Part shown: one piece after another, positions 8,619-17,615 of the stretch
Layout: the number at the start of each line of letters is the position of its first letter
Position numbering within the stretch: the first letter of the stretch is position 1
Assembly (NCBI RefSeq): GCF_011326735.1
Contig: NZ_JAANCN010000001.1
Location: 1-64,000, forward strand
From: Phycicoccus endophyticus
GTDB taxonomy: Bacteria; Actinomycetota; Actinomycetes; Actinomycetales; Dermatophilaceae
DNA length: 64,000 nucleotides
Direction of reading: 5' to 3'
Notes under the pieces: generated by a model
Seen by the model: the letters and a program-made list of their open reading frames with translations, nothing else
The model's database searches: none
What the model was told of the DNA's origin: nothing
Made by a program: the position numbers and the translations under genes

Positions 8619-9712
8619 GCGCCCTGCGCCCCGAGCCCCGCGAGGACGGCGTCGGCCCCGGCCGGCGCGACGGCGACGAGGTCGCCGGACCGGGCGCCGC
8701 ACCGTCGGGCGCAGCCGACGACGTGGACCGGGGCGTGGGTGCCACCGGTGCCGGCGTCGAGCCGGCGGACCACCTCGCGCGCGACCGGCAGCGTCTCGGT
8801 CTCGCCCTTGGCGCAGTAGGGCGCGCCGACGCAGGCACTGACCCGCGAGGCCGCCGACGGGGCGTCCGGCACGAGCCCGGCCTGTGCGAGGCGTCCGGCC
8901 ACGGCCGCACCGTCCGGGACGAGGACCGAGCGCCACGGCGTGACGACGACGAAGCGCGCGACGTCCGCGAGGGCGGCGGCGTGCTGCGCGGTGAGGAGCC
9001 CGAGCGGCACCCCGGCGACGAGGTCGGCCCCGACGGGACCGGGCGGCAGCGGCGGGGCGAGCGACGGCGAGCACGGGAAGAGCCCGTCCAGGACGGGCGA
9101 GTCCGCGGGCAGGTCGCGGACGTTCCACACCCCCTCGGGGGCCGCGGCGAGGAAGGCGTGGGCGACCTCGAGCATCGCCTCGACGGCGTCCTGCGGCGCG
9201 ACCGGCCGGCCACGGCCGCCGGCGAGCAGGAGGCCCCCCTGCGGGGAGAGCTGCTGGTAGGCGACGTCGTAGGGCTCGGACAGCGGGGAGCCGTGGGCGT
9301 CGGCCACGGCGAAGAGGAAGCGCCCGGGGAGGCCGGCGAGCGCCCGGTCGGCACACAGCGCCCGGTCGAGGGCGTGGACGAGCGGCTGCAGGCCGGGGCT
9401 GAGCGGCGAGGCGAGGATGTTGCGCACGCGCTCGTGGCTCGCCGAGGGCAGCAGGCCGGTGCCCTCGACGGCGGCGACGAAGGGCTCGGGCAGCGGGTCC
9501 GGCAGGCCCCGCAGCTGGAGGTTGCCGCGGCTGGTCAGTTGCACCAGGGGCGCGCCGGTGTCACCGGCCAGCGCGACGAGCCGGCCGAGCACGTCGGTGC
9601 GGACGACGCCGCCGGGCACGCGCAGGCGCACGAGCGCACCGTCCTCGGCGACGTGGGGGCGCAGCAGGCCCGGGCAGCGGTCGGCCGCGGGCCGGGCGGG
9701 GGTGGTGGACAT
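8615..9712 (-). CDS. cobG: Precorrin-3B synthase CobG (nitrite/sulfite reductase-like)
   Basis: A 365-residue protein with nitrite/sulfite reductase ferredoxin-like repeats. The LTSRGNLQLRGL segment is typical of siroheme-family folds. The Cys set for an [4Fe-4S] cluster is visible: ACVGAPYCAKGE and, near the end, VVGCARRCGAR. CobG uses O2 to form the C20 hydroxy-lactone of precorrin-3B, so this marks the aerobic route. I start it at ATG 9712 (MSTTPARPAADRCPG): a TACGCT -10 box lies 7 nt upstream, and a longer reading would enter the divergent cobN riboswitch. Confidence 0.92.
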   Translation of the reverse strand: MSTTPARPAADRCPGLLRPHVAEDGALVRLRVPGGVVRTDVLGRLVALAGDTGAPLVQLTSRGNLQLRGLPDPLPEPFVAAVEGTGLLPSASHERVRNILASPLSPGLQPLVHALDRALCADRALAGLPGRFLFAVADAHGSPLSEPYDVAYQQLSPQGGLLLAGGRGRPVAPQDAVEAMLEVAHAFLAAAPEGVWNVRDLPADSPVLDGLFPCSPSLAPPLPPGPVGADLVAGVPLGLLTAQHAAALADVARFVVVTPWRSVLVPDGAAVAGRLAQAGLVPDAPSAASRVSACVGAPYCAKGETETLPVAREVVRRLDAGTGGTHAPVHVVGCARRCGARSGDLVAVAPAGADAVLAGLGAQGA

Positions 9713-9719
9713 CGCCGCC

Positions 9720-9725
9720 AGCGTA
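9720..9725 (-). promoter_or_regulatory. -10 box of a likely leaderless cobG transcript
   Basis: On the minus strand this reads TACGCT and ends 7 nt before the cobG ATG. It faces the cobN promoter, 15 bp away. Confidence 0.6.
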
Positions 9726-9740
9726 CGCGCGCCCGCCGGG

Positions 9741-9746
9741 TAGGCT
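9741..9746 (+). promoter_or_regulatory. -10 box for the cobN riboswitch transcript
   Basis: TAGGCT just upstream of the riboswitch core; the expected start is near 9753. It is divergent from the cobG promoter. Confidence 0.55.
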
Positions 9747-9754
9747 GCGCGGGT

Positions 9755-9890
9755 CCGACGTCGGCGGAACCCGGTGCGAGTCCGGGACGGTCCCGCCACT
9801 GTGAGCCCCCGGACGGGGGTGAGTCAGGAACGCCGCCGCGGATGCCCGTGGCCGCGCCCCGGGCCCACGCCGACAAGGGGGCGAGGACAC
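9755..9890 (+). promoter_or_regulatory. Adenosylcobalamin riboswitch upstream of cobN
   Basis: The core AACCCGGTGCGAGTCCGG is followed by GTCCCGCCACTGTGAGC (B12 box GCCACTG at 9795-9801) and GAGTCAGGAACGCC. The leader then runs to GGAGGA before the cobN GTG. It should repress cobaltochelatase synthesis when adenosylcobalamin is abundant. Confidence 0.93.
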
Positions 9891-9907
9891 CCCCGGAGGA
9901 GTCCGCC

Positions 9908-12900
9908 GTGCCGCGCATCGCGTTGCTCTCGACGTCCGACACCGACCTGCTCTCGGCCCGCGCCAGCGGGGCCGACTTCGTCGTCGCCAACCCCACCCGC
10001 CCCGGGCACGCCGACCTCGCCGCGCTGCTGGAGTCGGCCGACGTCGTCGTCGCCCGCATCCTCGGGACGCCCGAGGACCTGTGCTCCGGCTTCGCCCGGA
10101 TCCGGCAGGCCGGGGTCCCCGTGGTCGTCGTCGGCGGCGAGCAGGCGCCCAACGCCCAGCTGATGGCCGAGTCCACGGCGCCCCAGGGGGTGGTCCGCGA
10201 GGCCCACGAGTACCTGCGCCACGGCGGTGCCGGCAACCTCGCTCAGCTGCACGCGTTCCTCAGCGACACCCTCCTGCTCACCGGTGAGGGCTTCGAGGCA
10301 CCGGTCGAGCTGCCCGGCTGGGGCGTCCTGGAGCGTCCCGCCCCGGAACCGTCGGCCACGCCCCGTCCGCGGGTGGGCATCCTCTTCTACCGCGCGCAGT
10401 ACGCCGCCGGGAACACCGCCTACGTCCACGCCCTCGCCGACGCCGTCGACGCGGCCGGCGGCGTCGGCGAGCCGGTGTTCGCGACCTCCCTGCGCGACGC
10501 GCCGGCTGGCCTGCTCGAGCAGCTCGCCACCTACGACGCGGTCGTCACCACCGTGCTCGCCGCCGGTGGGTCCCGCCCGGCCAGCGCGTCCGCCGGGGGT
10601 GAGGACGAGGCCTGGGACGTCGCCCGGCTGGCCGCCCTCGACGTGCCGCTGCTCCAGGGGCTGTGCCTCACGTGGAGCCGGGCGCAGTGGGCTGCGGCGG
10701 CCGACGGCATGTCCCCGCTCGACGTCGCCACCCAGGTCGCGATCCCGGAGTTCGACGGGCGCGTGGTCACGGTCCCGTTCTCCTTCAAGGAGACCGACGA
10801 GGAGGGACTCGCCCGGTACGTCGCCGACCCCGAGCGGTGCGCCCGCGTGGCCGGCATCGCCCTCGGCCACGCCCGGCTGCGGCACGTGCCCCCGGCGAAG
10901 CGCAAGGTGGCCGTCGTGCTGTCGGCCTACCCGACGAAGCACTCCCGCATCGGCAACGCCGTCGGCCTCGACACCCCGGTGTCGACCGTGCGCCTGCTGC
11001 GGATGATGCGCGCGGCCGGCTACGACCTCGGTGAGCCCGGGGCGGTGCCGGGGCTGGACCCGCTGCCTCCGGTCGAGGGTGAGGCGCCGGACACGACGGC
11101 GGGCAACGCGCTCGTCCACGCCCTGATCGCCGCCGGCGGCCAGGACCCGGAGTGGCTCACCGAGACCCAGCTGACCGAGCACCACGTCCGCATCCCGGCC
11201 GCCCGCTACCGGGAGTGGTTCGAGCGCTTCCCCCAGGACCTGCGCGACGCCGTCACGCAGGCCTGGGGCGAGGCCCCCGGCGAGGTCTTCGTCGACCACA
11301 GCGGGGCGGAGCCGGCGATCGTCACCGCGGCGCTGCGGGCCGGCAACGTCGTCGTCCTCGTCCAGCCGCCGCGGGGGTTCGGCGAGAACCCCATCGCGAT
11401 CTACCACGACCCTGACCTTGCGCCGAGCCACCACTACCTCGCGACGTACCGGTGGCTGGAGGAGGAGTTCGGGGCCCACGCCGTGGTCCACATGGGCAAG
11501 CACGGCAACCTGGAGTGGCTGCCCGGGAAGAACCTCGCGATGTCGGCCTCGTGCGGCACCGACGCCGCCCTCGGCAGCCTCCCGCTGGTCTACCCCTTCC
11601 TCGTCAACGACCCCGGCGAGGGGACCCAGGCCAAGCGCCGGGCGCACGCCACCGTCGTCGACCACCTCGTCCCGCCGATGGCCCGTGCCGAGTCCTACGG
11701 GGACATCGCGCGCCTCGAGCAGCTGCTCGACGAGTACGGCAACGTCTCGGTCATGGACCCGGCCAAGGCGCCGGCGCTGCGCGGTGAGATCTGGACCCTC
11801 ATCCAGGCCGCGCAGCTGCACCACGACCTCGGCATCGAGGAGCGCCCGGACGAGGAGACCTTCGACGACTTCGTCATGCACGTCGACGGTTGGCTGTGCG
11901 AGGTCAAGGACGTCCAGATCCGCGACGGCCTGCACGTCCTCGGGCAGCCGCCGGAGGGGCAGGCGCTGGTCGACCTCGTCCTGGCCGTCCTGCGCGCCAC
12001 GCAGGTGTTCGGCGGTCGCCGCGGCGCGGTCCCGGGCCTGCGGACGGCGCTCGGGCTGGCCGAGGGTGCCTCGAGCACGGCACGCACCGACGAGGTCGAG
12101 GCCCGCGCCCGGGAGCTCGTCGAGGCGCTCGCCGGGGCCGGCTGGGACGCCGGGTCCGTCCCGGCGCTCGTCGCCGGCTCGCTCGGCGAGCCGGACCCCG
12201 GCGTCGAGGCGTCGCTGACCTTCGCCTGCGAGGAGGTCGTACCCCGCCTGCGCCGGACCACCGACGAGCTGGCGATGGTCCTGCACGCGCTCGAGGGTGG
12301 GTACGTCCCCGCCGGGCCCTCCGGGTCGCCGTTGCGCGGTCTCGTCAACGTCCTGCCGACCGGCCGCAACTTCTACTCGGTCGACCCCAAGGCCATCCCC
12401 TCGCGGCTCGCCTACGAGACCGGGACGGCGATGGCCGACTCCCTCCTCGCGCGCTACCGGGAGGACCACGGCGGCGTGCCGCAGTCGGTCGGCCTCTCGG
12501 CCTGGGGCACCTCGGCGATGCGCACCTCGGGTGACGACCTTGGCGAGGTGCTCGCGCTCCTCGGCGTCACCCCGGTCTGGGACGAGCAGTCGCGCCGGGT
12601 CGTCGGGCTCGAGGCCATCGCGCTCGAGGAGCTCGGCCGGCCGCGGGTGGACGTCACGGTGCGGATCTCGGGGTTCTTCCGGGACGCCTTCCCGCACGTC
12701 GTCGACCTGCTCGACGACGCCGTCGCGCTCGTCGTCGGCCTGGAGGAGCCGCTGGAGCTGAACCACCCCCGTGCGCACGCCCTGGCCGACGAGGCCGAGC
12801 ACGGCGACGCGCGCCGCGCGCGCACCCGCATCTTCGGCTCCAAGCCCGGCTCGTACGGCGCGGGCGTCCTCGAGGTGCTCGAGCAGGGCAGCTGGCGCGA

Positions 12901-13552
12901 CGACGCGGACCTCGCGGAGGTCTACACCGCCTGGGGCGGGTTCGCCTACGGCCGCGACCTCGACGGCGCACCGGCGCGCGAGGACATGGAGCGCAGCTAC
13001 CGGCGCATCCAGGTCGCGGCGAAGAACGTCGACAACCGCGAGTCGGACATCCTCGACTCCGACGACTACTTCCAGTACCACGGCGGCATGGTCGCGACGG
13101 TGCGGGCGCTCACCGGCACGGCCCCGACGGCCTACGTCGGCGACTCGACGACGCCCGACCTCGTGCGCACCCGCACGCTGCACGAGGAGACCAGCAGGGT
13201 GTTCCGGGCCCGCGTGGTCAACCCGCGGTGGGTCGCGGCGATGCGCAGGCACGGGTACAAGGGCGCCTTCGAGCTGGCCGCCACGGTGGACTACCTCTTC
13301 GGCTTCGACGCCACGACCGGGGTCGTCGAGGACTGGATGTACGACCGGGTCGCACGCGAGTACGTCACCGACGAGGAGACCCAGGCCTTCCTGCGGCACG
13401 CCAACCCGTGGGCGCTGCGCGGCATCGTCGAGAAGCTCTCCGAGGCCGCCGACCGGGGCCTGTGGCAGGAGCCCGACCCCGGGCTGCTCGCCGAGATGCA
13501 CCGGGTGTACCTCGAGGTCGAGGGTGACATCGAAGCCGGTCAGGAGGCCTGA
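9908..13552 (+). CDS. cobN: Cobaltochelatase subunit CobN
   Basis: A 1214-residue protein starting at GTG (VPRIALLSTSDTDLLSARA), with CCGGAGGAGTCC as ribosome site. The CobN/BchH family core is clear: RVGILFYRAQYAAGNT, PTKHSRIGNAVGLDTP, YHDPDLAPSHHYLATYRW, HMGKHGNLEWLPGKN, LPTGRNFYSVDPKAIPS and AKNVDNRESDILDSDDYFQ. It binds hydrogenobyrinate a,c-diamide and inserts Co(II), with energy from the AAA+ partner encoded at the left edge. The family usually spans about 1200-1300 residues, so it is complete. Its end overlaps the ribosome site of the bluB-cobT fusion. Confidence 0.96.
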   Translation: MPRIALLSTSDTDLLSARASGADFVVANPTRPGHADLAALLESADVVVARILGTPEDLCSGFARIRQAGVPVVVVGGEQAPNAQLMAESTAPQGVVREAHEYLRHGGAGNLAQLHAFLSDTLLLTGEGFEAPVELPGWGVLERPAPEPSATPRPRVGILFYRAQYAAGNTAYVHALADAVDAAGGVGEPVFATSLRDAPAGLLEQLATYDAVVTTVLAAGGSRPASASAGGEDEAWDVARLAALDVPLLQGLCLTWSRAQWAAAADGMSPLDVATQVAIPEFDGRVVTVPFSFKETDEEGLARYVADPERCARVAGIALGHARLRHVPPAKRKVAVVLSAYPTKHSRIGNAVGLDTPVSTVRLLRMMRAAGYDLGEPGAVPGLDPLPPVEGEAPDTTAGNALVHALIAAGGQDPEWLTETQLTEHHVRIPAARYREWFERFPQDLRDAVTQAWGEAPGEVFVDHSGAEPAIVTAALRAGNVVVLVQPPRGFGENPIAIYHDPDLAPSHHYLATYRWLEEEFGAHAVVHMGKHGNLEWLPGKNLAMSASCGTDAALGSLPLVYPFLVNDPGEGTQAKRRAHATVVDHLVPPMARAESYGDIARLEQLLDEYGNVSVMDPAKAPALRGEIWTLIQAAQLHHDLGIEERPDEETFDDFVMHVDGWLCEVKDVQIRDGLHVLGQPPEGQALVDLVLAVLRATQVFGGRRGAVPGLRTALGLAEGASSTARTDEVEARARELVEALAGAGWDAGSVPALVAGSLGEPDPGVEASLTFACEEVVPRLRRTTDELAMVLHALEGGYVPAGPSGSPLRGLVNVLPTGRNFYSVDPKAIPSRLAYETGTAMADSLLARYREDHGGVPQSVGLSAWGTSAMRTSGDDLGEVLALLGVTPVWDEQSRRVVGLEAIALEELGRPRVDVTVRISGFFRDAFPHVVDLLDDAVALVVGLEEPLELNHPRAHALADEAEHGDARRARTRIFGSKPGSYGAGVLEVLEQGSWRDDADLAEVYTAWGGFAYGRDLDGAPAREDMERSYRRIQVAAKNVDNRESDILDSDDYFQYHGGMVATVRALTGTAPTAYVGDSTTPDLVRTRTLHEETSRVFRARVVNPRWVAAMRRHGYKGAFELAATVDYLFGFDATTGVVEDWMYDRVAREYVTDEETQAFLRHANPWALRGIVEKLSEAADRGLWQEPDPGLLAEMHRVYLEVEGDIEAGQEA

Positions 13553-13553
13553 G

Positions 13554-15344
13554 GTGGCCCGTGTGCCCACGGCGCCGGGGTCGCCCACGCCGGAGCCGGC
13601 CGGCCCGGCCTACCGCCGGCCCGTCCCGCTCGTCGGGGACGACTCGAGCGCGGCCGCCCGGGCCGCGGCCCCGGACGGCTGGGCGATGGGCGAGGACGTC
13701 GTCGCCGCGCTCGGGCGGGTCGTCGCGGGCCGGCGGGACATCCGCCGCTTCCGTCCCGACCCGGTGCCCGAGCCGCTGCTCACGGCGGTGCTCGAGGCGG
13801 GGCACCGCGCCCCGAGCGTCGGGCACTCCCAGCCCTGGCGCTTCGTCGTCGTCCGGGACGCCGGCACGCGCGACCGGGCGGCGGCCCTGGCCGACGCGGC
13901 CCGCCTGCGCCAGGCGGAGGGGCTCACCGAGGACCGCGCCGCCCGGCTGCTCGACCTCAAGCTCGAGGGGCTGCGCGAGGCGCCGGTCGGCGTCGTCGTG
14001 GCGTGTGACCGCCGCACCCCGGCCGCCGGGGTGCTCGGGCGCGCGACGTTCCCCGACACCGACCTGTGGTCGTGCGCGACGGCGGTGCAGAACATGTGGC
14101 TCACGGCCCGGGCGCTCGGGCTCGGGATGGGGTGGGTGACGCTCTTCGAGCCGGCCGACCTCGCCGGGCTGCTCGGCCTGCCCGACGGCGTCGAGACGCT
14201 CGGCTGGCTGTGCCTGGGCTGGCCGGACGAGCGGCCGCCGGAGCCGGGCCTGCAGCGTGCGGCCTGGTCGACGCGGGCACCGCTGGCGGACGTCGTGCTC
14301 GAGGAGCGGTGGCCGGCGGAGGGGGAGGGGCCGACGGCTCCGGTCTCGCACCTGCGGGGCCCGTCGTCCGCGCGGCTGGTCGGGGCGACGGACGCGGCGG
14401 ACGCCCAGCTCGCCGCCCCCGAGGCGCTCGGGGTGCTCGACCGGGTCGTGGCCCGGGTGCGGGCGCTCGGTGCGGGCGAGGTGCGGGGCGGGGTGCTCGT
14501 GCTGGCCGCCGCCGACCACCCGGTGGCCGGGCTCGGCGTCAGCGCGTTCCCCTCGTCGGTGACCCGTGACGTGGCGCTCGCCGCGGTGGCCGGTGAGTCG
14601 GCGGGGGCGCTCGCGGCCCGTGGCGCCGGGCTCGGCGTGGTCGTCGTGGACGCGGGGGTGGCCGGTGGCCCGGTCCCGGGCGCGCTCGACGCCCGACCGG
14701 CCGCGGCCCGGGGCGACCTGGTCTCCGGCGACGCGCTCGCGGCAGCCGACGTGGACCGGCTCCTCGAGGCGGGGGTCGCGGTCGGCCGGGATGCCGCGGC
14801 GTCGGGCCTCGTCGTCCTCGGCGAGGTCGGCATCGGGAACACCACCGTGGCCGCGGCGCTGGCCGCCGCGCTGCTCGGGCTGGGCCCGCACGACGCCGTC
14901 GGGCTCGGGGTGGGGGCGGACGCCGGGACCCTGGAGCGCAAGCGCGCCGTCGTGGCCCGTGCGCTGGAGCGGGTCGGCGACGTCTCCTCGCGCTCGGCGC
15001 GTCAGCTGCTCGGGGCGCTCGGTGGGGGCGAGGTCGCCCTGCTCACCGGGGTCGTGCTCGGTGCCGCGCGCGCCGGGGCGCCGGTCGTCCTGGACGGGCT
15101 CGCCGCGAGCGTGCCGGCCCTGCTGGCGGTCCGGGAGGAGCCGGCGGTGCAGGCCCACCTCGTCGCCGGCCAGCGCAGCCGGGAGGTCGCGCACGCCGCC
15201 GTCCTGCGCGAGCTCGGCCTCGAGCCGGTGCTCGCGCTGCGGCTGCGTGCCGGCGAGGGGGTCGGCGGGTCGCTCGCGGCCTCGCTCGTCCTGCAGGCCC
15301 TGCGCGTGCGGCAGGCCCTGGCGGTCACCCGCGAGTCCCGCTGA
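13554..15344 (+). CDS. BluB-CobT fusion: DMB synthase / nicotinate-nucleotide-DMB phosphoribosyltransferase
   Basis: A 596-residue two-domain protein. Residues about 45-265 are a BluB flavin destructase of the nitroreductase fold: RRDIRRFRPDPVPE, GHRAPSVGHSQPWRFVVV, TAVQNMWLTARALGLGMGWV. Residues about 280-596 are CobT: AADHPVAGLGVSAFPSSVT and GEVGIGNTTVAAAL. The first half makes 5,6-dimethylbenzimidazole from FMNH2 and O2; the second activates it to alpha-ribazole phosphate. The GTG start is 1 nt after the cobN stop with AGGAGG at 13542-13547; a second GTG is at 13563. The 3' end overlaps convergent cobF by 20 nt. Confidence 0.93.
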   Translation: MARVPTAPGSPTPEPAGPAYRRPVPLVGDDSSAAARAAAPDGWAMGEDVVAALGRVVAGRRDIRRFRPDPVPEPLLTAVLEAGHRAPSVGHSQPWRFVVVRDAGTRDRAAALADAARLRQAEGLTEDRAARLLDLKLEGLREAPVGVVVACDRRTPAAGVLGRATFPDTDLWSCATAVQNMWLTARALGLGMGWVTLFEPADLAGLLGLPDGVETLGWLCLGWPDERPPEPGLQRAAWSTRAPLADVVLEERWPAEGEGPTAPVSHLRGPSSARLVGATDAADAQLAAPEALGVLDRVVARVRALGAGEVRGGVLVLAAADHPVAGLGVSAFPSSVTRDVALAAVAGESAGALAARGAGLGVVVVDAGVAGGPVPGALDARPAAARGDLVSGDALAAADVDRLLEAGVAVGRDAAASGLVVLGEVGIGNTTVAAALAAALLGLGPHDAVGLGVGADAGTLERKRAVVARALERVGDVSSRSARQLLGALGGGEVALLTGVVLGAARAGAPVVLDGLAASVPALLAVREEPAVQAHLVAGQRSREVAHAAVLRELGLEPVLALRLRAGEGVGGSLAASLVLQALRVRQALAVTRESR

Positions 15345-16128
15345 CCGCCCGCGCGTCGTCCTCGGGCAGGCTGAGGGCGTAGGTGTCCATGACCCAGCCG
15401 TGCCGGGCACGCAGGTCGAGGCGCAGCGCCACCAGCTCCTCGGCGAGGTCGGCCAGGCGCCCGGCCCTCAGCTCCTGCTGGGGCAGACCGAGGTAGGCGC
15501 CCCAGTGGACCACGAGGTCCGGTGCCCGCTCGAGCAGCTCCACGCAGCGCAGCCGGGCGTCGAGCATGACGACGACCGTGCCGAGGTCGGGGCGCCACTC
15601 CTGGAGGAGCCGCCGGCCGGTGGTGACGTGCACCGGGCCACCGATGCCGTTGAGGACGATGCCGTGCTCGGCCGCGAGCACCTGGAGCGCCGAGATGCCG
15701 GGCACGACGTGCACCGTCACCGGGGTCAGCCGTCCGACGGCCCGCACGATGCGGAGGGTGGAGTCGTAGAAGGCCGGGTCGCCCCAGACGAGGAAGCCGA
15801 CGACGGCGTCCTCGGGCAGGGCGTCGACCACCGCGGCGTACCGCCGGGCGCGCTCGGCGTGCCAGGCGTCGACGCCGGCCCGGTAGGCGGCCGCGTCCCG
15901 GCGGGCGTCCGGCCCACGCTCGGGGTCGGGAACGGTGACGACCCGGTAGGTCCCGGGCTCGAGCAGCGCCTCGCACAGCCCCCGGCGCACCGCGACGAGC
16001 TCGTCCTTGGCCTCGCCCTTGTCGGCGACGAGGAACACGTCGCACGAGGCCATCGCCGCGGCCGCCTGGGCGGTCACGTGCGCGGGGCTGCCCGGGCCGA
16101 TGCCGATGACCTGGACGGTGCGGCTCAT
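15325..16128 (-). CDS. cobF: Precorrin-6A synthase (deacetylating) CobF
   Basis: A 267-residue tetrapyrrole methylase starting MSRTVQVIGIGPGSPAHVT. It has VFLVADKGEAKDELVAVRR, WGDPAFYDSTLRI, VVPGISALQVLAAEHGI and GAYLGLPQQELRAG, which are characteristic of CobF. It methylates C1 of precorrin-5 and releases acetate, a step specific to the aerobic pathway. It overlaps the cobQ stop by 4 nt, so cobQ-cobF form a coupled pair convergent with bluB-cobT. Confidence 0.94.
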   Translation of the reverse strand: MSRTVQVIGIGPGSPAHVTAQAAAAMASCDVFLVADKGEAKDELVAVRRGLCEALLEPGTYRVVTVPDPERGPDARRDAAAYRAGVDAWHAERARRYAAVVDALPEDAVVGFLVWGDPAFYDSTLRIVRAVGRLTPVTVHVVPGISALQVLAAEHGIVLNGIGGPVHVTTGRRLLQEWRPDLGTVVVMLDARLRCVELLERAPDLVVHWGAYLGLPQQELRAGRLADLAEELVALRLDLRARHGWVMDTYALSLPEDDARAVSGTRG

Positions 16129-17579
16129 CGGGCCGCCCCGGGGGCCTGCCGCGCGAGCTCGAGGAGCGCCCCGAGGTCGAGGTGCTCCTCGACGGCGTCC
16201 GCGAGGCGCTCGACCATGGCCTCCCGGCGGGCCGCGAACCCCGGCGCCGCGGTGTCGGCCACCCACCGTGAGCCGCTGGCGGCCGCGACCTCGGCGAGCC
16301 AGGCGCGCCGGAAGGCGTCGCCCTCGAGGGTGCCGTGCCAGATCGTGCCCCAGACCGCGCCGGCCCGCGTCCCCCCGGGGAAGGCGCCGTCGTCGTCGAC
16401 GACGCCGTGGTGGATCTCGTACCCCTCGACCGGCAGCCCGTGCCAGGTCGTCGCCGGGCGGGCGAGCACCTTGCGCGGGGAGAACGCGACGTCGGCGGCG
16501 AGCAGGCCGAGCCCCTCGACCAGCCCGTCCCGGCTCTCCACCGGGTCGTCGATGGTGCGGCAGAGCATCTGGTAGCCGCCACACACCCCGAGGACCGGCC
16601 GCCCGGTCCGTGCGCGCTCGCGCACGACGTCGGCGATCCCGGTGCGCCACAGCCACTGCAGGTCCGAGACGGTCGCGCGGCTCCCCGGCAGGACGACGAG
16701 GTCGGCCTCGCGGCAGCGGTCGGGGTCGGTCGTGACCCGCACGTCGACCCCGGGCTCGCAGGCCAGGGCGTCGACGTCGGTGGCGTTCGACGTGCGGGGC
16801 AGCCGGACGACGGCGACCTCCAGCCGCTCCGGCGCGGCGTCCGACGGCGGTCGCCAGCGACCCACCGAGAGGGCGTCCTCGCTGTCGATCCACACCTCCT
16901 CGAGCCACGGCAGCACACCGACGCACGGCATCCCGGTGCGCTCGGTGACCGTCGCGAGCCCGGGCTCGAGCACCGTGGGGTCGCCCCGGAACTTGTTGAC
17001 GGCGTAGGCGCGCAGGTGGGCGCGGTCGGCGTCGTCGACGAGGGCCCACGTGCCGTAGAGGGCCGCGAGCACGCCGCCGCGGTCGATGTCGCCGACGAGC
17101 ACGGCGGGCAGCCCGGCGCGCCGGGCGAGCCCGAGGTTGACGTAGTCGCCCGCGCGCAGGTTGACCTCGGCCGGCGACCCCGCGCCCTCGGCCACGACGA
17201 GGTCGACCGAGGCCGCCAGCTCCTCGTAGGCCTCGAACGCCGCCTGCGCCAGGTGGCGCCGCCCGGTGGCGTACTCGCCGGCGCGCAGCCGGCCCGCCGG
17301 AGCGCCGCGCACGACGACGAACGCCTCGCGGTCGCTGCCCGGCTTGAGCAGCACGGGGTTGTGCACCGAGGACGCCTCCACCCCGGCGGCCTGACACTGC
17401 AGGTACTGGGCCCGCCCGATCTCCGAGCCGTCACGGCAGACCATCGAGTGGTTGGACATGTTCTGCGCCTTGAACGGGGCCACCGCCAGCCCCTGGCGCC
17501 GCCACGCCCGGACCAGACCGGTCACGACGAGCGACTTGCCGGCGTCCGAGCTCGTCCCCGCCACCAAGAGCCCAGCCAC
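16125..17579 (-). CDS. cobQ: Cobyric acid synthase CobQ
   Basis: A 484-residue glutamine amidotransferase. The N-terminal dethiobiotin-synthetase-like ATP domain has LLVAGTSSDAGKSLV, KAQNMSNHSMVC and VVAEGAGSPAEVNLR. The C-terminal triad-type amidotransferase domain has PVLGVCGGYQML (nucleophile Cys) and EGYEIHHG (His). It amidates the b, d, e and g side chains of adenosylcobyrinate diamide. The start is GTG with no Shine-Dalgarno site, 7 nt after TAGACT, hence probably leaderless. It is divergent from the histidine phosphatase gene. Confidence 0.95.
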   Translation of the reverse strand: MAGLLVAGTSSDAGKSLVVTGLVRAWRRQGLAVAPFKAQNMSNHSMVCRDGSEIGRAQYLQCQAAGVEASSVHNPVLLKPGSDREAFVVVRGAPAGRLRAGEYATGRRHLAQAAFEAYEELAASVDLVVAEGAGSPAEVNLRAGDYVNLGLARRAGLPAVLVGDIDRGGVLAALYGTWALVDDADRAHLRAYAVNKFRGDPTVLEPGLATVTERTGMPCVGVLPWLEEVWIDSEDALSVGRWRPPSDAAPERLEVAVVRLPRTSNATDVDALACEPGVDVRVTTDPDRCREADLVVLPGSRATVSDLQWLWRTGIADVVRERARTGRPVLGVCGGYQMLCRTIDDPVESRDGLVEGLGLLAADVAFSPRKVLARPATTWHGLPVEGYEIHHGVVDDDGAFPGGTRAGAVWGTIWHGTLEGDAFRRAWLAEVAAASGSRWVADTAAPGFAARREAMVERLADAVEEHLDLGALLELARQAPGAAR

Positions 17580-17586
17580 GGGAGGG

Positions 17587-17592
17587 AGTCTA
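17587..17592 (-). promoter_or_regulatory. -10 box of a leaderless cobQ transcript
   Basis: Reads TAGACT on the minus strand, 7 nt before the cobQ GTG. No riboswitch fits in the 36-bp divergent gap, so cobQ-cobF seem to escape direct B12 control. Confidence 0.6.
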
Positions 17593-17602
17593 GGCGTGCG
17601 GC

Positions 17603-17608
17603 TAGCGT
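17603..17608 (+). promoter_or_regulatory. -10 box of the histidine phosphatase gene
   Basis: TAGCGT lies 7 nt before the GTG at 17616, divergent from the cobQ promoter. Confidence 0.55.
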
Positions 17609-17615
17609 GGGCGGC

